Part shown: positions 1 to 8,976 of the stretch, in pieces
How the letters are laid out: the number at the start of each line of letters is the position of its first letter
How positions within the stretch are numbered: position 1 is the first letter of the stretch
Assembly: GCF_000410875.1 (NCBI RefSeq)
Contig: NZ_AROI01000009.1
Span: 310,001 to 374,000 of the forward strand
Source of the DNA: Halopseudomonas pelagia CL-AP6
GTDB lineage: Bacteria; Pseudomonadota; Gammaproteobacteria; Pseudomonadales; Pseudomonadaceae
DNA: 64,000 nt
Direction of reading: 5' to 3'
Translations under genes and position numbers: made by a program
Notes under the pieces: model-generated
Told to the model about the DNA's origin: nothing
The model's input: the letters and a program-made list of their open reading frames with translations, nothing else
Databases searched by the model: none

Positions 1-214
1 TCATTTTCGGCCAACTGGCAAAGCCGTTTTCTCGTGCGATCACCCATTGTGCATCGCTTAGTTTTGGCGGCGCTTCTCGAACGGGCAGATGCGCGAGCAG
101 ACGGGCGATAGCGTCGGGTTGCTGGTTGCTGGCGGCCTTGAGCAGCTCCTTGGCGCGCTTGCGTTGTTGCTCAAGATTGAACCGGCCGTGGCCGATGGGG
201 CTGTTTGCAGACAT
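1..214 (-). CDS. Ankyrin-repeat-type protein, N-terminal part (runs off the window)
   Basis: The minus strand reads from an ATG at 214, preceded by a GGGAG ribosome site, with no stop before the window edge, so only about 71 residues are visible. The visible part begins MSANSPIGHGRFNLEQQRKR and later contains SDAQWVIARENGFASWPK. That arrangement resembles the N-terminal leader of bacterial ankyrin-repeat proteins, which carry a conserved ARExGFxSWP motif before the repeats. The repeats themselves would lie outside the window. The family call is by remembered motif only. It is transcribed away from the lipoprotein hydrolase gene to its right. Confidence 0.55.
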   Translation of the reverse strand, partial: MSANSPIGHGRFNLEQQRKRAKELLKAASNQQPDAIARLLAHLPVREAPPKLSDAQWVIARENGFASWPKM

Positions 215-516
215 ACGAACTCCCTCACAAGCCTGTGTCCGCCCAGCAGGCTGGGATTCGTATGGAACATGAATGGGGTGTTGCCGTGGGCGCAGCCCTT
301 TCCGCGGACGGGACGCCTGGCGGCGCGGGACTTAGATTGGGGTGATTGGGGTTTTCTGTCAAGGCACGCCTGCGATCATGTGAATCATAACAAAAGTGAA
401 CGAACGATCATTCATATTCCACATCCTTGTATTTTCCTATGATCACTTCCGTAATATGTCTCTATAGCAAGCCTGAATAGGCGTTTGCTCTTACAATAAA
501 TCCAATAACGAGGCAT
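215..516. other. Intergenic region between divergent genes
   Basis: Three hundred bases between the ankyrin-type gene (minus) and the lipoprotein hydrolase (plus). It becomes AT-rich from about 375 towards 516, as expected for promoters of both genes. A GAGG ribosome site lies four bases before the ATG-ATG pair at 517. I see no RNA gene, clear operator or terminator here. Confidence 0.4.
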
Positions 517-2439
517 ATGATGAACAACAACAGCCCCCGTATCAGCCGCGCTTGGCGTCTGGCTGGTCTCCCTTTGCTTGGCCTGGTCGCGGCGATGAGT
601 GGCGGCTGCTTTTCCGGTTCAGGCTCAGGTTCAGACGACTCTTCCGACGTGCTGCAGGGCACCTTTGTCGACAGCCCTGTGGTCGGTTTGCGCTACGAAT
701 CTTCTAGCCTGGAAGGTGAGACTAGTGCATCCGGTAGCTTCCAATATCGCCAGGGCGAGACCGTCAGCTTTCATCTAGGCGAGATCAAGCTGGGCGAAGG
801 CTACGGTGAGCGCATCATGACGCCAGCAAGCCTGGTGGCCGACGCAGCGGATTCTGCCGACCCTGTTGCGCTTAATATTTCCCGCCTGCTGCAGACGCTT
901 GATGCTGATGCTAATCTAAACAACGGCATCCAATTGACCGATGCGATCATCGCACAGATCAACCAATACCTGGCTGATAACCCTGGGACCAGTATCGATT
1001 TTGCCGATACAGCAGCGTTTGAAAACGTTACCGCGTTGCTACTGACGGCGTTGAATGAAGCCAACGTTTTCGCTGAGAACGCCGAGGGCAAACACCGCCT
1101 AGTCAGAACCCCCCTCCAAGCCTGGCAGCACCTGCAGGACTCGCTCGACGCCCTGAACGGCCGCGACATTGACTACGATCTTCGGCCGGTGGTATTTATC
1201 CATGGCGGTGCAGGCTCTGCCTCACAGTTCGAGTCACAGGCCCAACGCTTTATTGCCAACGGCTACCCACGTGACTATCTGGCGACCTTCGAGTACGACA
1301 CCTCCGCTATTGACAGTGACGAGTACCTGGCGATGACGGACGCGCGCAATGCTGGGATCGAGGCCATCATTGACCGGCTGCTGGCCAGTTCCGGCGCAGA
1401 CCAGGTCGACCTGATGGGCCACTCCAACGGTACTCGCGTCAGCCTTACTTATCTCAGCGATCCGCAGCGAGCGGCCAAGGTGGCGAGCTACATCAGCATC
1501 GACGGCACCCCAGCCGCCAGCCCGCCCGGTGGTGTGCGCACTTTGGCCTTATGGGGTCAATATGTTGATCGTGAGGTGGTGGGCGCCGAGAACGTCTACC
1601 CACCAGTGGAGGCTCCCGTCGGGCATGTCGAGGCAGCCACCTCAGCTAGCTCGTTCGAACGCATGTACTCCTTTTTCAATGCGCGGTCGCCAGCTACAAC
1701 CCAGGTACCGCAGGCGCAAGGCTCAGATGTATGGGTTGCCGGGCGGGCCAACATCTTCCCGCGTAATAGCGGCGCAGAAGGTGCCGAGCTGCGCATCACT
1801 GAAATTAGCGCTGACACCGGCGCGCGCTTGAGTGACGCTCCGGTTTACCAGGCCCTGCTCGACAGCGTCGGCGAATGGGGGCCTGTGCGCTTGAGTAAAG
1901 GCGGCAGCTATGAATTCGCACTGGTTCGTGAAGGCACCGGCAACGATCATTATTTCTACCGTGAGCCGGTCACCTCAGACAGCTACAACATACGTTTGAA
2001 TACCTCGTTGCCCGGAGCGGGTCTCGGCGCATTGCTGACCCGCAGCGCCAACCACAGCAACATTGCTATCAGCCGCGACAAGGAGTTCTGGGGGTATCTG
2101 CAGGAGGGTAACGATGTGCTTGAGGTGAAGGGCAGCAACGTCATTACCGAGCAGGTTGCGCCACTACTGAAACGTCTCAGCTCACTGTTCCTGCATGATA
2201 GAGGCGCGGATGGAGTCAGCAATCTGGACACCCCAGACCCCGTACTAAACAGGTTTCCCTTTATTTCCGGGCTGGACATGTTCTTGCCGGCAGCGGGCGG
2301 CCCGAACGGTGTTATCAGTCTTGAGCTTACGCCGCGTGGTGAGCAGGGCAGCGACACCACACAGGTAGTGAATGTGCCCAACTGGCCTTCCGACCAGATC
2401 CGCTCCATCTCAGTGCATTTCAAGGACTATGTAGATTGA
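517..2439 (+). CDS. Large lipoprotein alpha/beta hydrolase (lipase/esterase-like)
   Basis: A 640-residue protein with a long N-terminal signal (residues 1-30) ending in SGGC, which looks like a lipobox, followed by a Gly/Ser/Asp-rich linker. It is therefore probably exported and lipid-anchored. Residues 40-200 are a helical and beta-rich N-terminal domain. The alpha/beta hydrolase core starts around RPVVFIHGGAGSASQFESQA and has the nucleophile motif GHSNG with Ser near residue 303. The last 240 residues form an extra beta-rich domain. The substrate cannot be read from sequence; ester or polyester hydrolysis is a reasonable inference. Two consecutive ATGs are possible starts. A terminator follows directly, so it is probably monocistronic. 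Confidence 0.75.
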   Translation: MMNNNSPRISRAWRLAGLPLLGLVAAMSGGCFSGSGSGSDDSSDVLQGTFVDSPVVGLRYESSSLEGETSASGSFQYRQGETVSFHLGEIKLGEGYGERIMTPASLVADAADSADPVALNISRLLQTLDADANLNNGIQLTDAIIAQINQYLADNPGTSIDFADTAAFENVTALLLTALNEANVFAENAEGKHRLVRTPLQAWQHLQDSLDALNGRDIDYDLRPVVFIHGGAGSASQFESQAQRFIANGYPRDYLATFEYDTSAIDSDEYLAMTDARNAGIEAIIDRLLASSGADQVDLMGHSNGTRVSLTYLSDPQRAAKVASYISIDGTPAASPPGGVRTLALWGQYVDREVVGAENVYPPVEAPVGHVEAATSASSFERMYSFFNARSPATTQVPQAQGSDVWVAGRANIFPRNSGAEGAELRITEISADTGARLSDAPVYQALLDSVGEWGPVRLSKGGSYEFALVREGTGNDHYFYREPVTSDSYNIRLNTSLPGAGLGALLTRSANHSNIAISRDKEFWGYLQEGNDVLEVKGSNVITEQVAPLLKRLSSLFLHDRGADGVSNLDTPDPVLNRFPFISGLDMFLPAAGGPNGVISLELTPRGEQGSDTTQVVNVPNWPSDQIRSISVHFKDYVD

Positions 2440-2462
2440 GGTTTAAGTAACTGCGCACCTGG

Positions 2463-2492
2463 AAAAGCCGCCTGTGAAGACGGCTTTTTTTG
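2463..2492 (+). terminator. Rho-independent terminator after the hydrolase
   Basis: AAAAGCCG, a ten-base loop, then CGGCTTTT followed by further T residues. The stem is perfect and starts about 24 bases after the stop codon. Confidence 0.85.
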
Positions 2493-2518
2493 TCCAATGC
2501 CCGTGATCAGCATTAACC

Positions 2519-2965
2519 TCAGAAGCTGAAGACGCGGAAGCTTGGGTTGAGCATTTGCGCAGACATGTCCACCGGTGTGGCAACGTTCACCCCTTCAAGC
2601 AGGTCAGTTCTGGTATAGCCGCTATTGGGCAGGTACAACGCACACACGTTAACACTGGCACCTTGCTTGATCAGGCGGCGAAGCATCTGGCCAGGCGTCA
2701 GATCATTCGGTTTGAGGCTCTCGCCCTGGTACGCGTTGAGCGCGAGATCACCCGCCTTGTCACATAACAGTACGTGTACATTAGCCCCTTGGTCGGCCAT
2801 GGTGTTGCCCAATACCATGGCCATTCCCTGCGTTTGCGTTGAGCTGTCGGAGAGGATCACCATGACATCGTCGATGCTGTTCTGATGGTTCTCAGCATGC
2901 ACTGGTAATGTTAGCGACAGTGCTGCAAAAGCTGGTATCAACAGGCGCTTGGGTAATTTCAACAT
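2519..2965 (-). CDS. Periplasmic DsrE-family protein
   Basis: 148 residues with a cleavable-looking signal peptide (about residues 1-24, ending PVHA). The mature part has the DsrE/DsrF fold pattern: an early beta strand (VMVILSD), a helix, then the hydrophobic strand VHVLLCDKAG, and a conserved Cys in VNVCALYLPNSG. DsrE-like proteins take part in sulfur relay or sulfide-linked processes; the exact role of periplasmic members is not established. The start has a good AAGGAG site eight bases upstream. It lies 25 bases after the DUF2892 gene, so the two probably form an operon, divergent from the Crp/Fnr regulator. Confidence 0.75.
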   Translation of the reverse strand: MLKLPKRLLIPAFAALSLTLPVHAENHQNSIDDVMVILSDSSTQTQGMAMVLGNTMADQGANVHVLLCDKAGDLALNAYQGESLKPNDLTPGQMLRRLIKQGASVNVCALYLPNSGYTRTDLLEGVNVATPVDMSAQMLNPSFRVFSF

Positions 2966-2990
2966 GAGGGAACTCCTTGTTCTAGATGGA

Positions 2991-3179
2991 TTATTGGGTC
3001 TTGCAGGTTTTTATGCCCAACAGCGAGTAGGCTGGGCAATAGCCGATCAATGCGGTCACAATCGGCACAATCCCGATCCAGCCCCAGACAATCTGTGGCC
3101 CAACAAAAACCAGAGCGATAAGAACGACACCTACGACGATACGGATGATCCTGTCTGTAGCGCCCATGTTAGTCTTCAT
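2991..3179 (-). CDS. Small inner-membrane protein, DUF2892 (YgaP transmembrane-like)
   Basis: 62 residues beginning MKTNMGATDRIIRIVVG, with two hydrophobic helices (about 12-28 and 31-48) and the CPAYSLLGIKTCK ending typical of DUF2892 proteins. The two Cys residues near the C terminus are a family feature. The family often sits beside rhodanese or other sulfur-handling genes, in line with the downstream dsrE-like gene. A GGGAG ribosome site precedes the ATG. It is divergent from the Crp/Fnr gene at 3293 and probably shares its regulatory region. Confidence 0.8.
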   Translation of the reverse strand: MKTNMGATDRIIRIVVGVVLIALVFVGPQIVWGWIGIVPIVTALIGYCPAYSLLGIKTCKTQ

Positions 3180-3243
3180 GCTGTATCTCCCGACGGTTAT
3201 GGATGATTGTGTATCAGTCTACGCCCGCGCAGCAGGGAGCTCA

Positions 3244-3280
3244 GTGACATAGTCACACAGGGCCACACAGGGCCACACAG
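3244..3280. promoter_or_regulatory. Palindrome and short direct repeats before the Crp/Fnr gene
   Basis: GTGAC-ATA-GTCAC (3244-3256) is a perfect inverted repeat. It runs into two copies of the ten-mer GGCCACACAG (3261-3280), with a related AGTCACACAG just before. It lies in the 113-base space between the divergent DUF2892 and Crp/Fnr genes, about 37 bases before the latter's ATG. A self-regulatory operator is inferred, not shown. Confidence 0.4.
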
Positions 3281-3292
3281 GAGAAAAAATAC

Positions 3293-3916
3293 ATGGGTAA
3301 TGGACCCTTGATAACACACCCGATTCTTGACGTTCTGCCACTGCCTATACGACGCGAGGCGCAAAATACGCTTGATGTCCTGGCTCTGCCGGTAGGTCAG
3401 ATCATCTTCCGCGCCGGCGATCCCTGTGCGGGTCTACCCCTGGTGCTCAGCGGATCAATCAAGGTACAGATGACAGGCGTGTCCGGTAACAGCATCGTTT
3501 TGTACCGTATGGGCGCCGATGATATCTGCACGCTCTCCATCGGCTGCCTGATGTCAGGGCATGGCTATAGAGCAGAGGCCGTAGTGGAAGAAGCAGGCGA
3601 GGCCATTATGGTGCCGCGCCGTCTGTTTGATCAGATGATGGCCGTTTCGGCGGAGTTTCGCAGCGGTGTAATGGCCTCATACGGCCGGCGCCTGGATGAT
3701 CTCATGCTATTGGTCGAAGAAGTCGCATTCCGTCGCATGGACGAGCGGCTGGAGCAGTGGCTCGCGACCAGAGCAAAGCAGGGGGTGATTACTATCACTC
3801 ATCAGCAACTGGCAGTGGAGCTGGGCACCGCCAGGGAGGTAGTAAGCAGGCTATTGAAGGAGTTGGAGCGGCAAGGGCGTGTGGCCCTAGGTCGGGGTCA
3901 TATCGAGTGTCTGTGA
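3293..3916 (+). CDS. Crp/Fnr-family transcriptional regulator
   Basis: 207 residues. Residues 20-115 form a cyclic-nucleotide-binding-like beta barrel (GQIIFRAGDPCAGLPLVLSG). The C-terminal part is a Crp-type winged helix whose recognition helix reads LGTAREVVSRLLKELE (about residues 176-192). It lacks the Cys set expected of an Fnr iron-sulfur sensor at the N terminus, although Cys residues occur at about 44, 79 and 85 and could be redox-active. An AGGAG site lies ten bases before the ATG. Being divergent from dsrE/DUF2892 suggests it controls those genes, perhaps in response to sulfur or redox state. Confidence 0.85.
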   Translation: MGNGPLITHPILDVLPLPIRREAQNTLDVLALPVGQIIFRAGDPCAGLPLVLSGSIKVQMTGVSGNSIVLYRMGADDICTLSIGCLMSGHGYRAEAVVEEAGEAIMVPRRLFDQMMAVSAEFRSGVMASYGRRLDDLMLLVEEVAFRRMDERLEQWLATRAKQGVITITHQQLAVELGTAREVVSRLLKELERQGRVALGRGHIECL

Positions 3917-3932
3917 GCCAGCTAAGGCTTTG

Positions 3933-4976
3933 TCAGCGTTGCTGGATTGATGCTTGTTCACGTCCTTGCATGTCCTCGTTGTCGCGCCTTTCCCGTTGGC
4001 GGTCTATGACATTGCCGCTGAAATACATCTCCAGTCGCAGGCTAAGTGCCCAGCGCGGCTCAAAGTTGGCCTCCCTAGGGAAGTGCAGCTCAGGGATGAT
4101 GTCAGCAAACAGTATCTCCTTGTGCAGGTTGCGGCGGTATTGGGTTAGCAGATAATAATCATTGATACGCGGGTTCGAGGCGCTGTTACCAACGATGACG
4201 GCGGCATAACGCATGGCGCTGCGGCGGCTGAGTCGTTGATTGATCTCGACCGATTCGGAAAGCTCCAGTGTATCTTCATCTTCCTGCCACTGAATGTTGG
4301 TCAGGAATCGCAGATGGCGTGTGTCATCCAGTGGTTTGCCAATATCCCAGCGGCTGCGGGCTGAATAGCCGTCACTGTTGAACCAGGACAGCCGGTTGTA
4401 GGACTCCAACTGCCAGGGGCCAGCCCCCAGATTCCACAGGCGTTCGGTGCTCAGGCGCAGATAAGGGTCCAGGGGCAGGCGGAACTTGACCCCCGCACCT
4501 ACACGAGTATCCCACTGCCGGGTCTTGTCCTTGTCACTGAGCCGGCTAAGGCCAATTACCGTGCTTTCCCTGCTGGTCTGGTCATTGCGCAAACGGGCGG
4601 AGCCCTGCTCGCTGAGGGTGCCGCGCGATTCTTCCGGCTCACTTTCAATGATTAGCCGCAGCCGCTCTTTGGTGGTGGGCAGGTCAAGCTTGAAGCGAAT
4701 GCTGGGGTCGGTGCTGAACCCCTCGGACTCAGCCCACTCAAAATCATTGCCTATACGCAGGTAGGACTTGTTTCTGACTTCACGGCTTTCATCATCACTA
4801 CCAAAAAATCCATCAAGGTTGCGTGAGCTTGAATCGACCCAGCGCGAGACCCCCTCGTGCATCGGGCGTATGCGTTCCACTGTCCAGTCCGGGAGGTCTG
4901 AGTCGTCAGCAATCAGGCTGCCAACGTAGAGCAGTAGCATGGTCTGGAGCAGGGCCAGCAGAGGAGTTTTGCGCAT
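3933..4976 (-). CDS. Hypothetical outer-membrane-like protein
   Basis: 347 residues with a signal peptide (residues 1-23, cleavage after LIA). The mature part alternates polar and aromatic residues in many short strands (SYLRIGNDFEW, GVKFRLPLDPYLRL, SWFNSDGYSARSRWDIG, RWALSLRLEMYF), which suggests a beta-barrel outer-membrane protein. The C terminus is charged and lacks a terminal aromatic residue, so classic porin insertion is uncertain. I do not recognise the family. It ends 17 bases from the stop of the Crp/Fnr gene, transcribed convergently. Confidence 0.6.
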   Translation of the reverse strand: MRKTPLLALLQTMLLLYVGSLIADDSDLPDWTVERIRPMHEGVSRWVDSSSRNLDGFFGSDDESREVRNKSYLRIGNDFEWAESEGFSTDPSIRFKLDLPTTKERLRLIIESEPEESRGTLSEQGSARLRNDQTSRESTVIGLSRLSDKDKTRQWDTRVGAGVKFRLPLDPYLRLSTERLWNLGAGPWQLESYNRLSWFNSDGYSARSRWDIGKPLDDTRHLRFLTNIQWQEDEDTLELSESVEINQRLSRRSAMRYAAVIVGNSASNPRINDYYLLTQYRRNLHKEILFADIIPELHFPREANFEPRWALSLRLEMYFSGNVIDRQRERRDNEDMQGREQASIQQR

Positions 4977-5095
4977 GGAATCCCTTGCATATTATTCGAT
5001 AGCTTGACTATAGCCTGTTCGAAGGAATCCAGCTTGTTGCCGTTCATGGGCAAGACCACGCAACTACCTGCGGCCTGCGACCCATTTTTTCCCTG

Positions 5096-6016
5096 TTAAG
5101 TTTGTGGGGCGGTGTTTGCGGCCGCATCAGCGGCAGTAAAAAGTGTTTTAGGTGCGCCTGCGGTTGATAATGCATTGGCCTGATGCACCGGTAACACAAG
5201 CCCGTTCTGTGCGTCCTCGACAGCCTCAATAGCAATTACCGGTGGTGTAGAGGTTGCCGCGCCAAATATCGTGGCGAAGGACACATCTGCTGCATCCCTG
5301 CCGGTGCCAAGTCGCAGCAGCCCCATTGTTGGTGATACGCCACTGGGGTCAAACAGGTACCAGCGGCCACTTAGAAATACCTCAACGTAGGCATGAAAAT
5401 CCGAAGGTCCCATGGCCGGGTCAGCGCCATAGTCAATGCCCGAGACAAAGCGCGCAGGAATATTCAGGGCCCGGCAAGTGGCAATCATCAAATGGGCAAA
5501 ATCGCGGCACACACCAACATGGTCGGTGAGCGTATCCAGAGCCGAGGTGCTGCCGCCAGAGCTGCCCGAGGTAAACTTGGTTCTCTGGTATACCCAATTG
5601 CGAATGGCGAGCACACGGTTGTATCCCGGTGGCATATTACCGAACTCGTGGTTCGCCAGCGCCTGCAAGCGGTCTGACTGACAATACCGGCTGGGATAGA
5701 TATAACTAAATAAATCCATCGGCAGATCGGCTACCGCCATCTCCTCCAGAGCCGCAGGCTGAGCTATGGTGTGACGAATTTCCACTACACCCTCATAACG
5801 CACCACCAGTGCTCCGCTGTTGCCCCGTATTTTCAGCCACCGTGTACCATCATCCTTCTGAACGAACAGGTGCTGTTGCACGGGTTGGTTGATGGTCACC
5901 GTCTCACTAAGGACTTGCTGGCTTTCTGTGATGGCTGGATGAACGTTGAATAAGAAATCACAAGATGCATCCAGCACTCCATATGCCAGCTCAATCGAAA
6001 TTTTTAATCGAACCAT
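5096..6016 (-). CDS. Transglutaminase-like cysteine peptidase-fold protein
   Basis: 306 residues from the ATG at 6016. The frame extends to 6106, but the domain begins with MVRLKISIELAYG, typical of the N-terminal beta domain of these proteins, so the shorter start is preferred. The catalytic triad is visible: Cys170 in GVCRDFAH, His208 in DFHAYVEV and Asp223 in LFDPSG. The family (COG1305) hydrolyses or transfers amide bonds in the cytoplasm; substrates are mostly unknown. The C-terminal 70 residues are Ala-rich and poorly conserved. No partner amide-ligase gene lies next to it, unlike the alpha-E locus at the right end of this window. Confidence 0.8.
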   Translation of the reverse strand: MVRLKISIELAYGVLDASCDFLFNVHPAITESQQVLSETVTINQPVQQHLFVQKDDGTRWLKIRGNSGALVVRYEGVVEIRHTIAQPAALEEMAVADLPMDLFSYIYPSRYCQSDRLQALANHEFGNMPPGYNRVLAIRNWVYQRTKFTSGSSGGSTSALDTLTDHVGVCRDFAHLMIATCRALNIPARFVSGIDYGADPAMGPSDFHAYVEVFLSGRWYLFDPSGVSPTMGLLRLGTGRDAADVSFATIFGAATSTPPVIAIEAVEDAQNGLVLPVHQANALSTAGAPKTLFTAADAAANTAPQT

Positions 6017-6264
6017 GACAATGTGTTCTCTGTTGGAACGGAGGAAATAGGCAGAGCTGAACCCCGTACAGGACATTACCATCCCGAACGCAGATGGCTG
6101 CCTCAAATAGAGGTGGCGTATATAGGACTACAGCAGGCGCTGCGTGTTCAAAAACGTAGGAGAAATCAGTTTGGACGTAGGTGGGTCTTGTATCAGCTCA
6201 GAACAGGAAGATAGCCGGGCCGCCGCAACCCATAAAACACATGCTCGGTCGTCTACCGGATGAT

Positions 6265-6807
6265 TTATATAGAGGGTTGGTCCGGAATCAACGCCAGCAG
6301 ATCGGTCACCCCAATATCTTCGCCTGCCTGAGATAGCAAAGTCGAAACCTGGCCGCGATGGTGAGTCTGGTGATTAAAGAAATGCAGAATCAGGCTGGAA
6401 AATTGTCTGCTGAATGGCAGCGCTTTGCTGTTCTGGTAGCTCAGAACGTCATCCAATTTCGCTTCAGGCAGTGCGTCGACCCAGTCGATAATCTGTTGAT
6501 CCAGCCATGCACGATGTTTCCACAGACTATTGAATTCCTGGAAAAGAATCTGATCCAGGCTGGTAGGGCTTGGCAGAGCGACCACATGTCGCAATGAGTT
6601 CTGGCATGAGGGGTGAGTAGCAAAACGCTTGAGCCAAATGGTATCGCCAACAAGAATATGATTGAGTGTGCCCTGAATCGAGGCAAAAAAGGCGCCACGA
6701 TCTTTGGCGAATTCTGCTGGGCTAAGGTGGCTCGCAGCTATATACACTGTTGAGTTCATAAGCTGGTTGTAGGCAGCGAGCATTTCAAAGTGCTGTTTTA
6801 GGCTCAT
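6265..6807 (-). CDS. DinB-family protein
   Basis: 180 residues, all-helical, with the three metal-binding His positions of DinB/YfiT-like proteins: one in TLNHILVGD (about residue 50) and two in FFNHQTHHRGQV (about residues 144 and 148). Members are often metal-dependent thiol transferases or have unknown roles. The gene stands alone, with about 250 bases to the transglutaminase start and 290 to rarD. The region from 6808 to 7094 shows no gene; an AT-rich stretch at 6840-6920 could hold the promoter. Confidence 0.85.
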   Translation of the reverse strand: MSLKQHFEMLAAYNQLMNSTVYIAASHLSPAEFAKDRGAFFASIQGTLNHILVGDTIWLKRFATHPSCQNSLRHVVALPSPTSLDQILFQEFNSLWKHRAWLDQQIIDWVDALPEAKLDDVLSYQNSKALPFSRQFSSLILHFFNHQTHHRGQVSTLLSQAGEDIGVTDLLALIPDQPSI

Positions 6808-7094
6808 AAGAGAGTATCTCGTCTTTTTTGCGGGGGTACCCAGTCGATTACAAATTCGTATTACGTGCCGTCAAAGATTCGCATTGCTGCATGATATTTT
6901 GTTTTTTAGCGCCTGTGGCCGCGATCAGGTGATTGTTCAAAGGCGGTGATGGAGCAAGCTAGGGTCCGTTCCGGTTCGGAGGGTAAGCAGATTGAAATAT
7001 AGCAAATGTGATCTGGCGCTTGGGCGTCTGGTCGCTGTGAGTTTGGGAGCTGTAGAATTGGTAGGACTTTGCCACCCAATGAACCGAGTGCTTA

Positions 7095-8003
7095 ATGGCC
7101 GTAAAACTTACCGAGAACAATCAAGGCATTGCCTACGGCGTCAGCGCATACACGATGTGGGGCTGCTTTCCGTTGTTCTTCGCGTTGTTCCAGGGCGTGC
7201 CGGCTTATGAAGTCCTGATTCACCGGATTATCTGGTCCTGCGTGTTTCTTGCGCTGGTCATCACCCTGATGCGCCGTTGGGCGCCGGTGAAGAAGGCGTT
7301 GGCGCATCCAGGGCGGCTCGGCAAGGTGCTGGGGTGTGCGGTGTTAATTGCGCTTAACTGGGGCGTGTATATCTACTCGGTTGAAACCCATCATGTGCTG
7401 CAGGCCAGCTTGGGCTACTTTTTGACGCCGCTCATCAACGTCGCGCTGGGCATGTTGATTCTGCGTGAGCGCATGGCGCGGTTGCAGGGTGTGGCGGTGG
7501 GGCTGGCAGCTGCGGGGATTTTGCTGCAACTAGTGCTACTCGGGACGATGCCTTGGATCACCCTGATTCTGGCATTGAGTTTCGGTACCTATGGACTGCT
7601 GCGCAAACAGATACTGCTGGATGGGTTGTCTGGTCTGTTTGTGGAGACGCTGCTGTTGTTGCCCCTGGCCTTGCTGGCACTGGCTGCGCTGGCACAGCTG
7701 GAGCTGTCTCACTTCACTCAGGATTCGCGCACGGTATTGCTGCTGATGGCCAGCGGGGTAGTCACCGCGATACCGCTTCTCGCGTTTGCCGGGGCAGCCC
7801 GGCGTTTGCGCCTGGCCACCGTGGGCTTTCTTATGTACATCAACCCAAGCATACAGTTTCTGATTGCTGTCTTCGTGTTCAAGGAGGCGATCAGTGCTGT
7901 TCAGCTCGCCAGTTTTGCCCTGATCTGGCTGGCGCTGGCACTATATTCCTGGTCGGCCTGGCAAATCCTGAAATCGTCCAGAAGCCGCCAGGCTGCACTA
8001 TAG
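7095..8003 (+). CDS. rarD: RarD-type EamA transporter
   Basis: 302 residues with ten predicted membrane helices and two EamA halves. The start MAVKLTENNQGIAYGVSAYT and the WGCFPLFF motif are typical of RarD, a family named for chloramphenicol sensitivity in E. coli and Pseudomonas; the transported compound is unknown. No strong ribosome site is visible before the ATG. The gene ends overlapping the stop of the convergent hydrolase gene by six bases. Confidence 0.85.
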   Translation: MAVKLTENNQGIAYGVSAYTMWGCFPLFFALFQGVPAYEVLIHRIIWSCVFLALVITLMRRWAPVKKALAHPGRLGKVLGCAVLIALNWGVYIYSVETHHVLQASLGYFLTPLINVALGMLILRERMARLQGVAVGLAAAGILLQLVLLGTMPWITLILALSFGTYGLLRKQILLDGLSGLFVETLLLLPLALLALAALAQLELSHFTQDSRTVLLLMASGVVTAIPLLAFAGAARRLRLATVGFLMYINPSIQFLIAVFVFKEAISAVQLASFALIWLALALYSWSAWQILKSSRSRQAAL

Positions 8004-8948
8004 CGTGGCACGCCGGCGAATAAAGTCGGCGGTTACCTCGGGCTGGGTGATGGGCAGCATATGCCCGCCATCGATCAGCTCCAGCTCGGCGTTTGCTGCT
8101 ACATCGGCGAGTCCCTGGCCCTGTTCCATATGATTCAAAATTCGATCCTGGCGGCCATAGAGAACGGCGATTGGCAGCGCGAGGGTAGGGTATTGCTGCT
8201 GCATCATCGGCAATGTGTCCGCCAGGGCGTTCATGTCGGCCGAGGCGCTAATGAATTGGCCAGGGCGCAGGCCCAGCAGGCCGCCGCCGCGTACCGGAAA
8301 GTCCTCGGGTACACTTTCCGGGCCAAATACGATATCCATCACCTTGTCTTTCTGCAGGATCGATACGGGCGTCGCCAGGGTCCAGGCGACCAGCTTGCGC
8401 AGCCAGGGCCAGGTGATGCCCAGGGCGGCGAAGGCTTTTGGAGTGTCTTTGGGCATATGCGTGAGCGGGGCGAGCAGTGCGAGGCCAGCTACTTTGTCCG
8501 GATGCCGCAAGGCGGTGGCCAAGGCGACAGCGCCACCAAGGGAGTGGCCGACGATCAACGGCTTGCCCAGGTCAAGTGCGTCGATCACGCCCGCAACCAC
8601 ATCCGCCTGCACTGCCAGTGATGCGGATGAACGCGGGTGGCGCTCAGAATAGCCGCTCCCCGGGCGGTCAATCGCGACCACCCGGTGGGTTTTGGCCAGG
8701 TCACCGAGCACGCTGTAGCTGAAGTTCTGTGCCACACCACCGAGGCCGTGGATCATCAGGATGGTGGATGCGCTGTTTTGCTCTTTACCCTGCTCAAGGT
8801 AGTGAATGCGGTTGCCCATCACGCTTACGAAGCGGCCTTCGGGTGGCAGACCCATTTGCACGCGCAGGGTGATGAACAGGGTGAACAGAAACAGCCCGCC
8901 GAGGAACATCGACAGGCCGATGATAAGTGCACTGAAAAAGTAATTCAC
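7998..8948 (-). CDS. Membrane-anchored alpha/beta hydrolase
   Basis: 316 residues from a GTG at 8948, chosen because AAGGAA lies eight bases upstream; the frame extends to 8999. The N terminus is one membrane helix (about residues 3-28). The core has the oxyanion region LMIHGLGG, the nucleophile motif GHSLGG, and a late His in IDGGHMLPITQP. Substrate is unknown. It is the last gene of a three-gene operon with the SDR and the Baeyer-Villiger-type monooxygenase. In that setting it may hydrolyse the ester or lactone the monooxygenase makes; this is inferred. Confidence 0.8.
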   Translation of the reverse strand: MNYFFSALIIGLSMFLGGLFLFTLFITLRVQMGLPPEGRFVSVMGNRIHYLEQGKEQNSASTILMIHGLGGVAQNFSYSVLGDLAKTHRVVAIDRPGSGYSERHPRSSASLAVQADVVAGVIDALDLGKPLIVGHSLGGAVALATALRHPDKVAGLALLAPLTHMPKDTPKAFAALGITWPWLRKLVAWTLATPVSILQKDKVMDIVFGPESVPEDFPVRGGGLLGLRPGQFISASADMNALADTLPMMQQQYPTLALPIAVLYGRQDRILNHMEQGQGLADVAANAELELIDGGHMLPITQPEVTADFIRRRATL

Positions 8949-8976
8949 CGTGAAATTCCTTTTATGGCGGACAGGT

